DNA from: Candidatus Nomurabacteria bacterium
GTDB taxonomy: Bacteria > Patescibacteriota > Saccharimonadia > Saccharimonadales > Saccharimonadaceae
Direction: 5' to 3'
DNA: 64,000 nt
Assembly: GCA_031257295.1 (NCBI GenBank)
Contig: JAIROX010000001.1
Location: forward strand, 124,001-188,000
Shown: positions 18,188-25,562 of the stretch, piece by piece
Layout: each line of letters begins with the position of its first letter
Position numbering within the stretch: position 1 is the first letter of the stretch
Made by a program: the position numbers and the translations under genes
The notes under the pieces: generated by a model
Told to the model about the DNA's origin: nothing
Databases searched by the model: none
What the model saw: the letters and a program-made list of their open reading frames with translations, nothing else

Positions 18188-18880
18188 GTGGGCAAAGCAA
18201 AAGTTAAGCGAGATCTAAAAATCGTGCACAAGGTTAAAACTTGGCAGTTGTTTTTGATACTTCTCATTATGTTATTTGTAACGGCCACCTTGCTTAGGCT
18301 GAATAATATAGGCATGACTAGCCGCCTAGAAGCTGTTTTAACAGCCGATAAAAATGACAACCGTGATCAGCTGGACCACCGCTTACTAGAGCTCAAAAAG
18401 TACGTTTTTTCGCACGTCACACTTGGCATCAAGCAAGACGGCCAGGGCACCCAGATTTACTCTGGCACCGACACGTTTTACCTAGAAAACAGCTATAAAC
18501 GTGACGCCCAGGCCATTCTTGGCAAGGCCGCTAATAGCGCCAAAGACAACCCTAACGGCAACATCTATAAGCAGGTGTCAGACATTTGCGACCCACTGGC
18601 TAGGCAATATGGTTGGGGTTATTCTCAACCTTATTTTGATTGCTTCTCGAGAGAGCTGGCTAAATTTAACGCTGCTGCCGAGACCCCACTGGCGGTAAGC
18701 CTGCCGAGCACCGAGCTATATCGCTTAAATTACGCTTCACCAATCTGGGCGCCAGACTTCGTGGGCTTCTCGGTGCTGATCTGTATATTACTCATCTTAG
18801 TGTTGTTAATAAAACTAATTCTTTATCTGGTACTCAAGGCTGTACTCCTTGGCTACCAAAAAAGTCTAAAAAAGCGTTGA
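18188..18880 (+). CDS. Hypothetical membrane protein with external domain
   Basis: GTG 18188 starts 230 residues; TGTTACAAT (-10 at 18157-18162) lies upstream, back-to-back with the murC promoter. The protein has a basic N-terminus, one membrane helix (about 18-38), an external region of about 150 residues with two cysteines (CDPLARQYGWGY and FDCFSREL), and a long second helix near the C-terminus (about 195-220) followed by a basic tail. Both ends are thus predicted cytoplasmic. No family recognised. Confidence 0.65.
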   Translation: MGKAKVKRDLKIVHKVKTWQLFLILLIMLFVTATLLRLNNIGMTSRLEAVLTADKNDNRDQLDHRLLELKKYVFSHVTLGIKQDGQGTQIYSGTDTFYLENSYKRDAQAILGKAANSAKDNPNGNIYKQVSDICDPLARQYGWGYSQPYFDCFSRELAKFNAAAETPLAVSLPSTELYRLNYASPIWAPDFVGFSVLICILLILVLLIKLILYLVLKAVLLGYQKSLKKR

Positions 18881-18905
18881 CATCTGTTACTAGGGGTAGT
18901 ACTCT
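18877..18905 (+). promoter_or_regulatory. Promoter of the 68-aa protein gene
   Basis: TTGACA at 18877-18882, a 17-nt spacer and TACTCT at 18900-18905. The -35 overlaps the end of the preceding gene. Confidence 0.7.
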
Positions 18906-18934
18906 AGAGGGGTAAGGTATTAAGGAGGAAAACC

Positions 18935-19141
18935 ATGGCTTACAGTCATACCAACTCAAAGGGTGTAAAATATTACCTACATAAGCAAGACGTGACTCTA
19001 CGTGGCGGCAAACCACAGACGATTTACTTCTTCGCTAAGGTAGAGAAGAATAAAAAGGGTACCCCAACCGATCTGCCAGCAGATCGCGAGGTTAACGAAA
19101 ACCCACGCAACGGTTTCTTGACAGTTTCACGCAAGAAATAG
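18935..19141 (+). CDS. Small conserved-looking basic protein (68 aa)
   Basis: A strong SD (AAGGAGG) precedes ATG 18935. The 68-residue product starts MAYSHTNSKGVKYYLHKQDV, is basic, without membrane helix or cysteine, and contains a beta-like segment PQTIYFFAKVEKN. It has its own promoter and terminator, so it is an independent and probably well-expressed gene. I do not recognise a named family. A nucleic-acid-binding or ribosome-associated role fits the charge but is only a guess. Confidence 0.75.
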   Translation: MAYSHTNSKGVKYYLHKQDVTLRGGKPQTIYFFAKVEKNKKGTPTDLPADREVNENPRNGFLTVSRKK

Positions 19142-19156
19142 TTTCGATCAGACTAT

Positions 19157-19194
19157 AAACTCACCGATTTCGCATGATTTCGGTGAGTTTTGTG
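19157..19194 (+). terminator. Intrinsic terminator after the 68-aa gene
   Basis: AAACTCACCGA pairs with TCGGTGAGTTT around a loop of about 12 nt, followed by TGTG; the U-run is part of the stem. Confidence 0.8.
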
Positions 19195-19244
19195 TTGCAG
19201 CATAAGCTTTTTTGTATTACACTAGTCTTATAAAACAAAAAGGT

Positions 19245-19300
19245 GCTAAAGAGAATCTGCCCGTATGTGGAGTTCGGGCGGATTCTTTTACTCATTTAGC
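19245..19300 (+). other. Long hairpin, possible terminator or small structured RNA
   Basis: GAATCTGCCCG (19253-19263) pairs with CGGGCGGATTC (19275-19285), and outer arms GCTAAA (19245-19250) and TTTAGC (19295-19300) extend the stem. The inner hairpin followed by TTTTA looks like a terminator, but no gene ends just upstream; a terminator already follows the 68-aa gene. A weak TATAAA lies at 19229-19234. It may be a small RNA or attenuator. Confidence 0.35.
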
Positions 19301-19301
19301 A

Positions 19302-19330
19302 TTGACTTTTAAACATAAGTGTGATATAAT
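19302..19330 (+). promoter_or_regulatory. Consensus promoter of the 148-aa gene
   Basis: TTGACT (19302-19307), 17-nt spacer, TATAAT (19325-19330). ATG follows 8 nt after the -10, so the message would have almost no leader. Confidence 0.8.
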
Positions 19331-19338
19331 AGAACAGT

Positions 19339-19785
19339 ATGGCAGAAATACTAGGAAATAAGAGTGAACTAATAATCCAAGCAGTTGATGCTGCTGCAGA
19401 GTATGCCGAAAGCAAGAACAAAGTGTCGTATGAAACAATGAAAGATCTTGCGAAGGCTGCTTGTGATCTATGCAAGTTCCAAGAGGAGTGCGCCGCTCCA
19501 GGCTACCTATATAGGTCACTAGAACTTCCTGGAAATATTAATGTTGATAGTGGGAAAGGAAAAAATGCTAACCTAAAAGCATATAATCAGTTATGCCTAA
19601 AAGGTAAGGCGCCCGATAAGCTTTGTAAAGAAGTTGTTGACAAACCACCGTTACTTAGAAGTGATGTAGAACAAAATATGCCCAACGACAATATACTGGC
19701 GGCCTCTGGCAAAACGTATGCTATGGTATTCAAGGAGAATTTTCACAAAGATGCGGATAAGTTCAACATTATTGAAGACGTGTAG
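19339..19785 (+). CDS. Hypothetical soluble Cys-containing protein (148 aa)
   Basis: ATG 19339 directly follows a consensus promoter without SD. The product is soluble and mixed in charge, with a cysteine cluster CDLCKFQEEC (about 42-51) and two later cysteines (LCLKG, LCKEV). The spacing is compatible with metal binding or an Fe-S site, but no family is recognised. Codon use looks more A/T-rich than its neighbours, which may hint at acquisition. It converges on tRNA-Ile2. Confidence 0.65.
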   Translation: MAEILGNKSELIIQAVDAAAEYAESKNKVSYETMKDLAKAACDLCKFQEECAAPGYLYRSLELPGNINVDSGKGKNANLKAYNQLCLKGKAPDKLCKEVVDKPPLLRSDVEQNMPNDNILAASGKTYAMVFKENFHKDADKFNIIEDV

Positions 19786-19814
19786 ACTAAAGAGCGATTT
19801 GAATAAGGGCTTCT

Positions 19815-19890
19815 TGGTGGGGGATGCTGGACTTGAACCAGCGACCAACCGGTTATGAGCCGGCTGCTCTAACCACTGAGCTAATCCCCC
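19815..19890 (-). tRNA. tRNA-Ile2 (CAT anticodon, lysidine-type)
   Basis: A complete cloverleaf on the minus strand: acceptor GGGGGAT/ATCCCCC, anticodon loop CTCATAA, T-arm GCTGG-TTCAAGT-CCAGC and encoded CCA. The anticodon is CAU. D-arm and T-arm resemble E. coli tRNA-Ile2 more than elongator Met, and a second elongator-like CAU tRNA plus an initiator exist in the window. The tilS gene at 60380 supplies the modifying enzyme. Elongator Met remains the alternative identity. Confidence 0.85.
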
Positions 19891-19933
19891 TTGAAACAAT
19901 TATACCCCATTGAGTGATATAATATAAAGCAGT

Positions 19934-20383
19934 ATGGGCCTAAAAACAAAACTTCGCCAACTCAAATACCGCACTAAGCACGATCTGTTTACGGTGAACA
20001 ATATCGTGATGCTTATAGCGCTGTTCATCTGTGTCAACTGGGTGTGGTCGGCCGTTTCGGCCATGGATAAGAATTACCAGCTGCAGAAACGAGTTGACGA
20101 TAAGCGTCGCCGGCAATTAGTGCTGGAGCTTCAGGCTGCCACTCTGGAATACGAAAGTGGTTTTCATAAAACCAAGGAGTATCAGGAGCTAGCCGCCAGG
20201 GAGAAATTAGGCCTAGCTTTGCCGGGTGAGAAGTTGCTGAGCTTGCCAGAAAATAGCAAAGAAGCTAAAGGCAAGTACCAAAGTGAGGCTACCATGGCCG
20301 TGGACGATGAAAAACCTCAGAGTAACCTTGCTCAGTGGATTAATTTCCTGTTTGGGGCGAATCAGAATAAAGTAGGTGATTAA
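19934..20383 (+). CDS. Septum formation initiator-like protein (DivIC/FtsB/FtsL type)
   Basis: 149 residues: basic N-terminus, one membrane helix (about 24-42), then a coiled coil (about 45-95) with LAAREKLGLALPGE, the usual end of the DivIC/FtsB core. An acidic, Gln-rich tail follows. Such proteins bridge FtsQ and FtsW/FtsI at the division septum. TATAAT at 19918-19923 sits 10 nt before ATG. Which of FtsL, FtsB or DivIC it replaces cannot be decided. The initiator tRNA lies just downstream. Confidence 0.75.
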   Translation: MGLKTKLRQLKYRTKHDLFTVNNIVMLIALFICVNWVWSAVSAMDKNYQLQKRVDDKRRRQLVLELQAATLEYESGFHKTKEYQELAAREKLGLALPGEKLLSLPENSKEAKGKYQSEATMAVDDEKPQSNLAQWINFLFGANQNKVGD

Positions 20384-20427
20384 CTGGTTGCAGTATGTTC
20401 TGTAAGGTGGTACAATGCTAGGTACGC

Positions 20428-20504
20428 CGCGGGGTAGAGCAGTCCGGTAGCTCGTTTGGCTCATAACCAAAAGGTCGGTGGTTCAAATCCACCCCCCGCA
20501 ACCA
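20428..20504 (+). tRNA. Initiator tRNA-fMet (CAT)
   Basis: Acceptor CGCGGGG/CCCCGCA leaves the first pair as a C:A mismatch, the hallmark of bacterial initiator tRNA. D-arm GAGC/GCTC, anticodon arm TTTGG-CTCATAA-CCAAA, T-arm GGTGG/CCACC and encoded CCA are all present. The anticodon stem has only two of the usual three consecutive G:C pairs; the 29:41 pair is U:A. A TACAAT box lies upstream. Confidence 0.93.
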
Positions 20505-20538
20505 AGATAAAACACTCATCACCGATGGGTGTCTTACT

Positions 20539-21465
20539 TTATACTATTAACAATCCGATCATTACTGGCAAAGTGATGATTGATAATACCGTGCTAATTG
20601 CCACTAGCTCACTAGCCTCAACAGGGTTCCCGCCGTAGCGCTCAGCGAATAGCCCTAGACTAGTGGCGGTTGGTAAAGCTTGAATCAATACCAAGATATT
20701 TCTGATTTCGGCTGGTACGTTTAGCAAAGTCAGCGCGATATAAGCTATCAACGGCCCGAGTGTTAGTTGTAGGGCCGCCGTGGCGAACAGCTTCTTATGT
20801 TGCCATAACTTGCTAAACTCAGCTCGGCTAAGCATATAACCAATACAAATTAAACTAAGCGGCGTCATCATAGCCCCCAGGTAGCCAATGGCACCATTAA
20901 CAGGCGTCGGTAGCTTAAGGGAATATACAAAAAACACTGTACCGAGCACTACGGCAATTAAGCAAGGGTTAAGTAGAGTCTCTTTAAATAGTTTTCGGCT
21001 TAACTTACGTTCAAACAGGTAAATCCCATACGAAAATAAAGCTGCATTAAATACCAGGATAAACCCACAGTATGGCATGAGCGCTTCGCGTCCAAACATG
21101 GCCAGCACTAGCGGATAACCCAAAAAGCTAGCATTATTAAAGATGAAAGCAAACTGACTCTCGTGGCTGAGCTCAGTTTTGAACAGTTTTTTCGTGAAAA
21201 TCAGCTTTGAAACGATGGCCACCAGGCCAAGCACCACCACACCACCGCCTAAGCCAATCAGAAACCTGCGCCAGGCCTCAAGGCTAAATTCTTGCGGAAA
21301 AGCACTAAATATAGCACAGGGCCAAGCTACGACTAGCAGCAAATTCACTATATGCTTGTTGGTTTCGGCTGTCACAACTTTGGCTTTGCCTAGCACAAAT
21401 CCCAGTGCGATAATCACTCCCACCGTTGCCAGGCTGGAGTAAAAAACACTAATATCATTCATCAT
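20539..21465 (-). CDS. AEC-family (auxin efflux carrier-like) transporter
   Basis: The 308-residue polytopic protein has about ten hydrophobic segments arranged as two halves, with conserved polar sites such as FNNASFLGYPL in the first half and QALPTATSLGLFAERYGG in the second. This is the layout of PF03547 permeases (malate/organic-anion or unknown substrates). Its ATG overlaps the last base of the stop codon of the upstream flavoprotein gene, so the two are coupled. Substrate unknown. Confidence 0.85.
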   Translation of the reverse strand: MMNDISVFYSSLATVGVIIALGFVLGKAKVVTAETNKHIVNLLLVVAWPCAIFSAFPQEFSLEAWRRFLIGLGGGVVVLGLVAIVSKLIFTKKLFKTELSHESQFAFIFNNASFLGYPLVLAMFGREALMPYCGFILVFNAALFSYGIYLFERKLSRKLFKETLLNPCLIAVVLGTVFFVYSLKLPTPVNGAIGYLGAMMTPLSLICIGYMLSRAEFSKLWQHKKLFATAALQLTLGPLIAYIALTLLNVPAEIRNILVLIQALPTATSLGLFAERYGGNPVEASELVAISTVLSIITLPVMIGLLIV

Positions 21466-22832
21466 TTAAGCTTATTAGCAGCTATTTGAATCGCTTCGCT
21501 CCAGCTCAAGAAGGCGTGAGGCATTTCGGCTAAGTCGCTGGCCAAAATATCGTGGCGGATGGCCAGGGCTATCTCGTGAATCATAGTGCCAGCTTGAGGC
21601 GCAACGATTGAGCTACCGAGAATCTTGCCGTGGTCGTTGGCCACGATCTTTACAAAACCATCATGAAAGTCGGACACATTGCTGCGAGCTACGGCGCTTA
21701 GCGGCACGAGCGATTTTTGGACCTTGGTGTCACGTTTCAAACAATCGTCTTCGGTTAAGCCGACTGATGCGATTTCTGGATAAGTATTTGTGATGCTTGG
21801 GATGCCGGCGGCCAAAAGTGGTAGCTTGTTGCGCCGCGCTAAGTTCTCAACGGCCAGCTGTCCTTCACCCATGGCACGACTGGTAGAATGATGGGCGTTT
21901 ACCACATCGCCAACAGCATAGATTCGCTTATTCGAAGTCTGCAGGTACTCGTTAACAGTTATACCGCCGTTTGTGAACGCCACACCAGCATTTTCTAGCC
22001 CCAAGTCTGTGTTGGGTTCCAGCCCGGTTGCTACCAAAACTTCATCTACGCTAACAGTTTTTTCTTCGCCGCCACGCAGGAAAGTGACTTTCTTCACACC
22101 AGCACCGTTAGTTACGGACACCACTTTAGACTTAGTCAAAACTTTAATACCGTACTTGTCGTTAAGTACTTTGCCAATCAGTACGCCGACTTCTTCGTCC
22201 TCGTTTGGCAGTAGCCGAGCGGCTTTATCGGCCACTAGCACCTTAGAACCTAACTCAGCCAGGTACTGGGCCAGCTCCACGCCCGAGCGCCCGCCGCCAA
22301 CCACAAAGGTGCTGCGTGGTGGGCGAATTATGTTCGGTACGTCGGTAGGAGTTAGGTACTTTATAGCATCCAGGTTCTTGATGTCGGGCTTTTTGAACCT
22401 AGCACCAGTGGCTATCAAAAAGTGCTTAGCCGATAGGCTGCCGCCACCAACTGAGACTTCAGAAGGGCTCAAAAAGTGCGCTAAGCCGCTGTAAGTGTGA
22501 ATGCCCAGCCCACTGTAGAATCGTTGGTTGCCACCGCCGCCACCGCGCTTGATAGCTATATCTTTGAAGTGATTGATAGCTGGGTAATTATAGCGCAGAG
22601 TAGTTGAACTGAGTCCAAAGCGCGAACCGCGCCGAGCCTGATCGTATAAGTGTGCTGTTTGTAGCAAAGCGTTGAGTGGGATATCTTTACTATTAAGCGC
22701 TGTGCCGCCAAAGGTGCCAGACTCCACTAGGGCAGTTTTAAGCCCAGCTTTGGCCGCTGCCACCGCTGCGGTAGACCCGCCGGCCCCGCTACCGATAATA
22801 ACTAAGTCGAAATTGAATTTGCTTTGTGCCAT
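21462..22832 (-). CDS. Pyridine nucleotide-disulfide oxidoreductase family protein lacking redox cysteines
   Basis: The 456-residue protein aligns by eye with dihydrolipoamide dehydrogenase/mercuric reductase: FAD site DLVIIGSGAGGSTAAVAAA, NAD site FVVGGGRSGVELAQYLAELG, second FAD site IYAVGDVVN, and a C-terminal dimerisation domain. The active-site segment normally reading GGTCLNxGCIPSK is GGTALNSKDIPLN (about 42-54), so both cysteines are absent. It cannot do disulfide chemistry. A transhydrogenase or NAD(P)H oxidase-type role is possible. It overlaps the AEC transporter gene. Confidence 0.85.
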   Translation of the reverse strand: MAQSKFNFDLVIIGSGAGGSTAAVAAAKAGLKTALVESGTFGGTALNSKDIPLNALLQTAHLYDQARRGSRFGLSSTTLRYNYPAINHFKDIAIKRGGGGGNQRFYSGLGIHTYSGLAHFLSPSEVSVGGGSLSAKHFLIATGARFKKPDIKNLDAIKYLTPTDVPNIIRPPRSTFVVGGGRSGVELAQYLAELGSKVLVADKAARLLPNEDEEVGVLIGKVLNDKYGIKVLTKSKVVSVTNGAGVKKVTFLRGGEEKTVSVDEVLVATGLEPNTDLGLENAGVAFTNGGITVNEYLQTSNKRIYAVGDVVNAHHSTSRAMGEGQLAVENLARRNKLPLLAAGIPSITNTYPEIASVGLTEDDCLKRDTKVQKSLVPLSAVARSNVSDFHDGFVKIVANDHGKILGSSIVAPQAGTMIHEIALAIRHDILASDLAEMPHAFLSWSEAIQIAANKLK

Positions 22833-22879
22833 TCGCTTTATTTAACCACAAACATTTTATAAATACCAGGTGCACTCAT

Positions 22880-23155
22880 CTAGATAATCCGGTCGCCATG
22901 AGCATAGAAAAAAGCTAGACCAGGGTGAAGCGGCTCAATAGTTTGAGCGGCAACCCGCCGAATGTCTTTGGGAGTAACAACCGCGCGACCTTTTAACCAC
23001 TTGTCGACATTTTTAGTTACCGTATCGGCAATTTGCGTAGCCTGGCCTTCAGGTACGCTATTGGCTAAGGCAGCACTTAAAATACTGGCCCGTAGCTTGT
23101 CGACCGAAAATAGCTCAGACTTTTTATCACTGTGGCGCACTGTGACTTCAGGCAT
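22880..23155 (-). CDS. Stand-alone ATP-cone domain protein
   Basis: The 91-residue product matches the ATP-cone pattern through its whole length: VTVRHSDKKSELFSVDKLRA at the start, a central helical part, then VTPKDIRRVAAQTIEPLHPG. ATP-cones normally sit at the front of ribonucleotide reductases or in NrdR, where they bind (d)ATP. Here there is no partner domain and no zinc ribbon. It starts on the base after the stop of the upstream membrane protein gene. A nucleotide-sensing role is inferred. Confidence 0.7.
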   Translation of the reverse strand: MPEVTVRHSDKKSELFSVDKLRASILSAALANSVPEGQATQIADTVTKNVDKWLKGRAVVTPKDIRRVAAQTIEPLHPGLAFFYAHGDRII

Positions 23156-23866
23156 TTAATAACCCCCGATCAGTGGTACTAACTTAAAGGCTAATAGATA
23201 GGCGGCCAGTACGATCGCACATAGCCCGCTCATAACTTTTAGGAAATTCTTGTTGTGCACGCGCCACTTTTGCACTTCGCTAATAGTGCGCCGACTGCGC
23301 AAGGTAAAACCAATGATCACCAATGGCAGTATGGCAACTAGCACGTACATCAGGCTGGCGATCGGCCGCCAAAAGCTGGTTAGCTCGGCTAGGCTAGTCG
23401 CGCCCACTAGTGTAATGATGATCACAAATGGCAGTTCGCCCACCACGCTAACCACACCAAACCCAAAAGCCTCATGGTTATTGTTGGCTTTTTTAATCTG
23501 AACAGACAAAAACTTGGCCAGTTTGCGTGGCAGGTAAAGCTCAGTATGTTTGCCACGGCGATAATAGAACAGCAGCAAGAACAACCCTAGCCCAACGCTC
23601 AGCGCAATCTCGGTTATCCAAAATGAGGCTGGTATACCACTATGAAAAGCCGACACCACCCAGAAGCTTAGTGCCGATAACACAGTGAAAATAGTTAATC
23701 CAGCCCCAACGATAAAGCTGCCTACATATTCGTGCGTGCGGGCTCGGGTTTTTTTGCCACCAAAGTTGCGATGAAACAGCAAAAGTAGGCAGCCCACGCT
23801 TAATTGAAAGCTGGCGTGTACTAGTGCGGCTAGTAGGATGATGCTGAAGCTAAGAATGGTGTTCAT
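23156..23866 (-). CDS. Hypothetical polytopic membrane protein
   Basis: 236 residues with six predicted membrane helices and a basic cytoplasmic loop between helices 3 and 4 (KLAKFLSVQIKKANNN). The pattern of two groups of three helices resembles small LysE/GAP-type exporters, but no signature is clear and I do not name the family. A TATAAA-type -10 and purine-rich leader precede the ATG. It is immediately followed by the ATP-cone gene, so the two form one unit. Confidence 0.7.
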   Translation of the reverse strand: MNTILSFSIILLAALVHASFQLSVGCLLLLFHRNFGGKKTRARTHEYVGSFIVGAGLTIFTVLSALSFWVVSAFHSGIPASFWITEIALSVGLGLFLLLFYYRRGKHTELYLPRKLAKFLSVQIKKANNNHEAFGFGVVSVVGELPFVIIITLVGATSLAELTSFWRPIASLMYVLVAILPLVIIGFTLRSRRTISEVQKWRVHNKNFLKVMSGLCAIVLAAYLLAFKLVPLIGGY

Positions 23867-23933
23867 TTTTCTTTTTCAATAGTCCCCAAACTATTTATAG
23901 CATAAGAGGCCTACAAGTGTCAAAAAGCTTACG

Positions 23934-23962
23934 TTGTTTGACGTGAGAGCCGATATATGTTT
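23934..23962 (+). promoter_or_regulatory. Possible promoter sharing a half-site with the TetR-adjacent operator
   Basis: TTGTTTGACGT at 23934-23944 equals one side of the palindrome at 41211-41238 and contains a TTGACG -35-like hexamer. A weak TTAATT lies 17 nt downstream. The gene at 24006 has an SD and a leader of about 40 nt. Confidence 0.3.
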
Positions 23963-24005
23963 AATTAGATAAGGTTGTACATTACAAAGAAGGGAGGTGT
24001 AGTAT

Positions 24006-24395
24006 ATGGCTACACCAAAAACCAGCAACCAGCCCTGGACTTGGGGCATGGCAGCTGAAGACTTTAAGGATTACTCTCGCCGAAACGGCAGGGAGTGTGT
24101 TGTCGAGGTGGTCGACAGCATGGGGCTGATCTTCAGGAAGAGGATAAGGAGATCGCACCGTGAAAACGCGGTGTATGTCCCGGGTAGCCAGGTGGTTCTG
24201 CTATTGGGCCCAGTGTCCCAGTGCTCGGACTACAACGGGGACCGGATAGGTGTTCTTGGGCCTGAAGGCGCCTACTGGGCGCACAAGGGCATAGCAGAGT
24301 ATTTCAAGTTTAGCCTGGAAAAAGCAGGCGTAAACACGAATACCCTGTCGGAAGTTCTAAAGAATCTTCCGGAAATCTATAAGCCACAATGCTAA
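24006..24395 (+). CDS. Hypothetical protein (129 aa)
   Basis: SD GGGAGG lies 9 nt before ATG 24006. The product is soluble, Trp-rich near the start (WTWGMAAEDF), has a basic patch RKRIRRSHRE, and a beta-rich middle. Three cysteines are spread along it. No family is recognised. It stands alone between its own promoter region and a strong terminator, like several other orphan small genes in this window. Confidence 0.7.
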   Translation: MATPKTSNQPWTWGMAAEDFKDYSRRNGRECVVEVVDSMGLIFRKRIRRSHRENAVYVPGSQVVLLLGPVSQCSDYNGDRIGVLGPEGAYWAHKGIAEYFKFSLEKAGVNTNTLSEVLKNLPEIYKPQC

Positions 24396-24396
24396 C

Positions 24397-24438
24397 CACA
24401 AGGTACCTTGTGTAACCGCGTCATTTAGACGCGGTTTT
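24397..24438 (+). terminator. Palindrome and intrinsic terminator
   Basis: A 16-bp perfect palindrome (CACAAGGT/ACCTTGTG, 24397-24412) begins 2 nt after the stop codon of the 129-aa gene. It is followed by a terminator hairpin ACCGCGTC-ATTTA-GACGCGGT and TTTTA. Confidence 0.85.
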
Positions 24439-24539
24439 ACCTTACTAAAAGAGTTCGTTTTACCAGATCACTTAACAAAGCCCGGCTCTAACGGAACTTA
24501 TCTCAAGTGTATCATAAAATAGTTAAAATGTCAATATGG

Positions 24540-24616
24540 TGGTACCACCGACAAGGATCGAACTTGTGACCTCAGGCTTATGAGTCCTGCGCTCTAACCA
24601 ACTGAGCTACGGTGGC
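24540..24616 (-). tRNA. tRNA-Met, elongator (CAT)
   Basis: Minus-strand cloverleaf: acceptor GCCACCG/CGGTGGT, D-arm GCTC/GAGC, anticodon loop CTCATAA, T-arm ACAAG/CTTGT, CCA encoded. The last anticodon-stem pair (31:39) is A:G. Overall it resembles elongator Met of other bacteria. A TATAAT lies upstream, on the minus strand near 24635. Confidence 0.88.
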
Positions 24617-24659
24617 TTGCAAGGAAATTATATCATGGTTGCACCCCCGCCCCAAAACT

Positions 24660-24668
24660 GGGGGGGGG
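24660..24668. repeat. G9 homopolymer tract
   Basis: Nine consecutive G, next to a C-rich stretch (CCCCCGCCCC at 24643-24652) with which it can pair. It lies upstream of the tRNA-Met promoter (minus strand) and 3' of the gene at 24683-25084. Confidence 0.9.
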
Positions 24669-24682
24669 TTATATGTATAATC

Positions 24683-25084
24683 TTACTCTTCGTCTGGGGG
24701 AACAAACATAATAACGAGACTTTTTAGCTTTGCCCAGGTGGAGCTATAGGCCCTTACTATCTTGAACCCCTCTTGGGCTCCTCTGTAGCGCAACGCTTCA
24801 AGCAGCTCATCGTCGTTGTTGTATAGGGCAGCGCTAAGCTCGGGATATCGGCCTAATTGCCCGTTGGCGTAACTGGTTAAATCCCAGCATAATCCATTGC
24901 GCCAAACCTTAAAGCCAATTTTGTATTCATCGGTTTTGTAGGTAGGCACATCTTGGAATACTTTGGCTATAGTGTTCACCAGCCCATCAATTTCTGTACT
25001 ATAGGCTAGTTTTTTTGCACCATCTGACACGTTGGCTGGTTGCCCGTGCCAAAGCAGCACCTTGTTTTGGAAGTCTGTCGCCAT
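24683..25084 (-). CDS. Hypothetical protein (133 aa)
   Basis: A strong SD (GAGGAGGTG) precedes ATG. The soluble product contains FKVWRNGLCWDLTSYANGQL, an aromatic-rich central part, and an alpha-helical second half ending in an acidic tail. No family recognised. It is a lone gene, divergent from the operon at 25299. A G9/C-rich hairpin follows its stop and could act as a weak terminator. Confidence 0.65.
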   Translation of the reverse strand: MATDFQNKVLLWHGQPANVSDGAKKLAYSTEIDGLVNTIAKVFQDVPTYKTDEYKIGFKVWRNGLCWDLTSYANGQLGRYPELSAALYNNDDELLEALRYRGAQEGFKIVRAYSSTWAKLKSLVIMFVPPDEE

Positions 25085-25298
25085 AAAATCACCTCCTCGT
25101 GGTGGTCGGCTGCACTAACTTGTTAAGATTACACCTTTTTAGTATATAACGCATGTTATAATAAAACCATCTTGCCACACCTCGGTCACTGGCATTGATT
25201 CAGCTTTGTCGCTTAGGTTTTTTGCTAAGAAACGGGCCAAAAACACCGGCGACACATCAATAAAACGTTTCTTTCAATTAACTTTGGGAGATTTTTTG

Positions 25299-25562
25299 AT
25301 GGAATACGATGCTTTGAATGAACGCGTGGCGGTAGTAGCGGTTTTTGAGCAAGGCTGGCAGCCGTGCCGGCCAGTTAAGTTTAGGCGCAAAAGTGGCCGC
25401 GAGGTGGTGATTACCGAAATTGGCTTGGTTCACCCCAAGCACGATGGTATCAAAACCCGCCATGTGTTTGATGTCACAGACGGCGCAGCGGACTATCGGC
25501 TAGAGTTTGATAGCGAGACTTTGGTGTGGCGGCTGACGGCCGAGGGGGATAGGTATGAATGA
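25299..25562 (+). CDS. Small beta-rich protein paired with Y-family polymerase
   Basis: ATG 25299 has GGGAG 8 nt upstream; an in-frame TTG at 25206 would add 31 basic residues and is less likely. The 87-residue product is predicted beta-rich (VAVVAVFEQG, PVKFRRKSGREVVITEIGLV, YRLEFDSETLVWRLTAEGD). Its stop overlaps the polymerase start by 8 nt. Small beta-rich partners are also encoded beside ImuB/DinB polymerases elsewhere (DUF6504-like); the resemblance here is by layout and only suggestive. Confidence 0.65.
   Translation: MEYDALNERVAVVAVFEQGWQPCRPVKFRRKSGREVVITEIGLVHPKHDGIKTRHVFDVTDGAADYRLEFDSETLVWRLTAEGDRYE

Noticed and set aside
19651-19899. 82-aa minus-strand ORF
   Set aside because: It reads through tRNA-Ile2 and the antisense of the 148-aa gene.
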